DNA from: GM7GCV1 sp965221105
GTDB lineage: Bacteria; Pseudomonadota; Gammaproteobacteria; Pseudomonadales; GM7GCV1
DNA: 64,000 nt
Assembly: GCA_965221105.1 (NCBI GenBank)
Contig: OZ244871.1
Coordinates: 1,736,001 to 1,800,000 of the forward strand
Direction of reading: 5' to 3'
Within the stretch, counting starts at the first letter, position 1, and every line of letters begins with the position of its first letter. Below the pieces are notes generated by a model. The model worked only from the letters and a program-made list of their open reading frames with translations. It ran no database searches and had not been told where the DNA came from. Of this stretch, positions 61,804 to 64,000 are shown piece after piece. Both the position numbers and the translations under genes were made by a program.

Positions 61804-62697
61804 CTAGGTCTTGGACGCCTGAAAAATTGTTTCTATAGAGTCATCCAAAGCCTTGTAGAAATCCTCATTGGACTGTTGGGCTGAAAGACCCTGGGTCAGG
61901 GCCCTGGAAAAACTGGCGATCATGCCGACATTTTCGGCAAGCCGGGCATTGGCTTCCTCCCTCGAATATCCACCTGAGAGTGCGACTACCCGCACCACAT
62001 TGGGATGAGCAATGCAGTCGGCATAATAATTGGCAGCTTCGGGCAAAGTCAGCTTGAGCATAACTCTCCGGTTTCGTCCCAGTTGATTGAGATGCGCGAG
62101 GAGTTGATCTCTGAGCATCTCTTCTGCTTCGGCCTTTTCCGGGCTGTGGATATCGATTTCTGGTTCGATAATGGGCACCAGGCCTTCGGCCAGGATCCGA
62201 TCAGCGATCAGGAACTGCTGATCAACTGCAGCACTGATGCCTGCGGAATTGGCCAGTTTGATCACCGATCGCATCTTGGTACCAAATACACCCTTGCTGA
62301 CTGCTTGCTCCAAAAGTGCTGCCAGATCAGGCATTGGTTTCATGAGGTGGACCGAATCGACTTCATCGTCAAGCCCCTTGTCGACTTTAAGAAAGGGCAC
62401 GACATTCTTATGCTCCCATAAAAAGCTGGAAGAGGGCAGTCCCTGAATATCGCGATTGAGGGTATTTTCAAAGAGGATTGCTCCCAGAATGCGACCGCCG
62501 TCAAATGCCGGGCTGGTGACAATGCGGGTGCGCATCTGGTGCACTCGGTCAAACTTTTCATCCTCGCTATCGTAGACATCTTCATTCACCCCGTACAATC
62601 GCAACACTTGTGCGGTACTGCCGCCGCTCTGGTCCAGGGCGGCAATAAAGCCATCCTGGGTAGCTACTTTCTCAAGTTGTCTGTCAAAATCACTCAT
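61804..62697 (-). CDS. Class I fructose-bisphosphate aldolase
   Basis: Cleaves fructose 1,6-bisphosphate to two triose phosphates through a Schiff base. The 297-residue protein shows FIAALDQSGGST, GAILFENTLNRDIQG, FLKVDKGL, GTKMRSVIKL, LVPIIEPEIDI and VMLKLTLPE with the Schiff-base Lys. The short length matches the class I fda-type bacterial enzymes. ATG at 62697 is chosen; 71 bases after pgk on the same strand, a glycolytic pair. Confidence 0.9.
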   Translation of the reverse strand: MSDFDRQLEKVATQDGFIAALDQSGGSTAQVLRLYGVNEDVYDSEDEKFDRVHQMRTRIVTSPAFDGGRILGAILFENTLNRDIQGLPSSSFLWEHKNVVPFLKVDKGLDDEVDSVHLMKPMPDLAALLEQAVSKGVFGTKMRSVIKLANSAGISAAVDQQFLIADRILAEGLVPIIEPEIDIHSPEKAEAEEMLRDQLLAHLNQLGRNRRVMLKLTLPEAANYYADCIAHPNVVRVVALSGGYSREEANARLAENVGMIASFSRALTQGLSAQQSNEDFYKALDDSIETIFQASKT

Positions 62698-62768
62698 GGG
62701 GATATCCAGCCTCAATACAGGATAAAGTCGCACCGGCACTACTGTGTGTCCGTGCCGGAAAATACCAT

Positions 62769-63926
62769 TCAGGGATCACTGCGGTGTCTCAGAATCTCCA
62801 CAGCCGGCAGGGTTTTTCCTTCCACATACTCAAGGAAGGCGCCCCCGCCGGTGGAAATATAGGAAAGCCGATCAGCGATACCATATTTGTCGATAGCCGC
62901 AAGCGTATCCCCGCCGCCGGCAAGGGAGAACGCGCTGCTTGAGGCAATAGCCTGAGCAAGAGCCCGGGTGCCCGCACCAAACTGGTCATGTTCGAATACG
63001 CCAACCGGACCGTTCCAGAGGATGGTCCGCGCACTGCTCACAATTCCAGTAAACCGCTGAGCGGTTTCAGGTCCTATATCCAATATCATCTCGTCTGCCT
63101 CAACTTCGGCTACAGACTTGACCACAGCTTCGGCCCCAGCGGCAATTTCTTTGGCTGTCACAACGTCTGTGGGCAGGGAGACCTCACAGAGCGACATCAG
63201 TGTCCGAGCCACGTCCAGACAGTCCGACTCGCACAGGGAGTTACCGCACGGGTAGCCAGCTGCAGCAAGAAAGGTGTTGGCGATACCACCACCAACGATC
63301 AGCTGGTCGACTCTGTGGGAGAGATTCTTGAGTACGCTGAGTTTGGTCGAGACCTTGGAGCCACCAACAATTGCCAACAGGGGTTTCGCTGGCTGGGCCA
63401 GGGCCTGCTCCAACGCATTCAACTCTGCCATCAGCAGGGGACCAGCGCAGGCCAAAGGTGCAAAGCGGGCCACGCCGTGGGTCGATGCCTGCGCACGGTG
63501 GGCTGCACCGAATGCATCCATTACAAAGATATCACACAGATCAGCATAGGCCTTGCTCAAGTCTTCATCATCAGCCTTTTCACCTGTATTGAAGCGCACA
63601 TTCTCCAATAAAACCAGATCGACCTGGGGCAGTCCGGTTTGCCAATCTGCGACCAGGGGCACTTCTCTGGAGAAGTGGTTCGACAGGTAGTCGGCAACGG
63701 GCTGGAGTGAGAATTCATCAGCATATGTTCCCTCTTCGGGCCGTCCCAGGTGCGACATCAATACCACCTGCGCACCCTTGTTCAGTGCCATTTCAATCCC
63801 CGGGATGGCTGCCCGAATCCGTGCATCAGAGGTGACAGCACCCTGAGCAATGGGCACATTAAAATCCTCGCGAATAAGAACTCTGCGACCCCGAATATCG
63901 AGGTTGTCGAGCCGATGTACCTTCAT
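62769..63926 (-). CDS. pgk: Phosphoglycerate kinase
   Basis: Transfers a phosphate between 1,3-bisphosphoglycerate and ADP. The 385-residue protein shows RVLIREDFNVPI, VVLMSHLGRPEEG, FVMDAFGAAHRAQASTHGVA, PLLAIVGGSKVSTKLSVL, TILWNGPVGVFE and LAGGGDTLAAIDKYG near the C-terminus. The ATG at 63926 is chosen over the one six codons upstream by family N-terminus. It precedes the aldolase gene. Confidence 0.96.
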   Translation of the reverse strand: MKVHRLDNLDIRGRRVLIREDFNVPIAQGAVTSDARIRAAIPGIEMALNKGAQVVLMSHLGRPEEGTYADEFSLQPVADYLSNHFSREVPLVADWQTGLPQVDLVLLENVRFNTGEKADDEDLSKAYADLCDIFVMDAFGAAHRAQASTHGVARFAPLACAGPLLMAELNALEQALAQPAKPLLAIVGGSKVSTKLSVLKNLSHRVDQLIVGGGIANTFLAAAGYPCGNSLCESDCLDVARTLMSLCEVSLPTDVVTAKEIAAGAEAVVKSVAEVEADEMILDIGPETAQRFTGIVSSARTILWNGPVGVFEHDQFGAGTRALAQAIASSSAFSLAGGGDTLAAIDKYGIADRLSYISTGGGAFLEYVEGKTLPAVEILRHRSDP

Positions 63927-64000
63927 CCGTTTTCCAGAGTACATTCGTTCAGCATTTATCGGGATTGCCCAGAGCCTGTTGTTCTGACTGTGACAGCCAC

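Overview
The window is a chromosomal segment of a gammaproteobacterium. Its gene neighbourhoods match conserved Pseudomonas-type blocks: amgK-murU divergent from lptD-surA-pdxA-rsmA-apaG-apaH; ntrB-ntrC facing secB, yibN and gpmI; oxyR-recG; yicC/rph-pyrE; slmA-argB-coaBC; rpmB-rpmG; mutM/coaD-rsmD/ftsY-ftsE. No rRNA, tRNA or CRISPR array was recognised. The organism cannot be named below class level from this sequence; an environmental, possibly marine, lineage is an inference.

Layout: 1-1.2 kb frameshifted TnpB; 1.6-5.0 kb a small kinase, rpe, murU, amgK; 5.1-12.5 kb the LptD-SurA-PdxA-RsmA-ApaG-ApaH operon with a zinc-ribbon/Smr-like tail gene; 12.6-13.4 kb IS4-type transposase debris; 13.6-17.2 kb a Sel1-repeat protein, RhlB, SlyX and a phasin; 17.3-20.2 kb a three-subunit transhydrogenase; 20.5-23.5 kb a quinone oxidoreductase, an FAD monooxygenase and decayed flavoprotein fragments; 23.6-30.6 kb a CPA2 antiporter, CtpA, EnvC-like protein, GpmI, rhodanese, SecB; 30.7-33.4 kb NtrC/NtrB with a sigma-54 promoter and NtrC site; 33.7-34.35 kb a scar with integrase and thiI fragments; 34.3-39.1 kb an epimerase, OxyR, RecG, Tag; 39.15-41.88 kb a small island bounded by inverted IS66 remnants and carrying a ClpP-fold serine protease; 41.9-47.6 kb Dtd, shikimate kinase, thioredoxin-like protein, a dead TonB receptor, YicC, Rph, PyrE; 48-49.3 kb a DUF4143-type ATPase behind direct repeats; 49.4-53.9 kb SlmA, ArgB, an algC remnant, CoaBC, L28, L33; 53.9-60.5 kb HyuA-like protein, ExbD, MutM, CoaD, RsmD, FtsY, FtsE; 60.5-61.8 kb a foreign-looking insert where ftsX would be expected; 61.8-64 kb class I aldolase and Pgk.

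The genes mostly serve the cell envelope (LPS assembly, outer-membrane protein folding, peptidoglycan recycling and remodelling), translation and ribosome maturation, nitrogen control, oxidative-stress response and central carbon metabolism. The recurring theme is erosion at block junctions: glnA and most of thiI are missing upstream of ntrBC, dut and most of algC upstream of argB, ftsX after ftsE, and a glutaredoxin gene between yibN and secB. Several of these gaps carry decayed integrase or transposase sequence or foreign-looking genes. The best candidates for something new are the IS66-bounded protease island, the ATPase with iteron-like repeats and a lost Walker A lysine, and the self-contained sigma-54/NtrC promoter of ntrBC.
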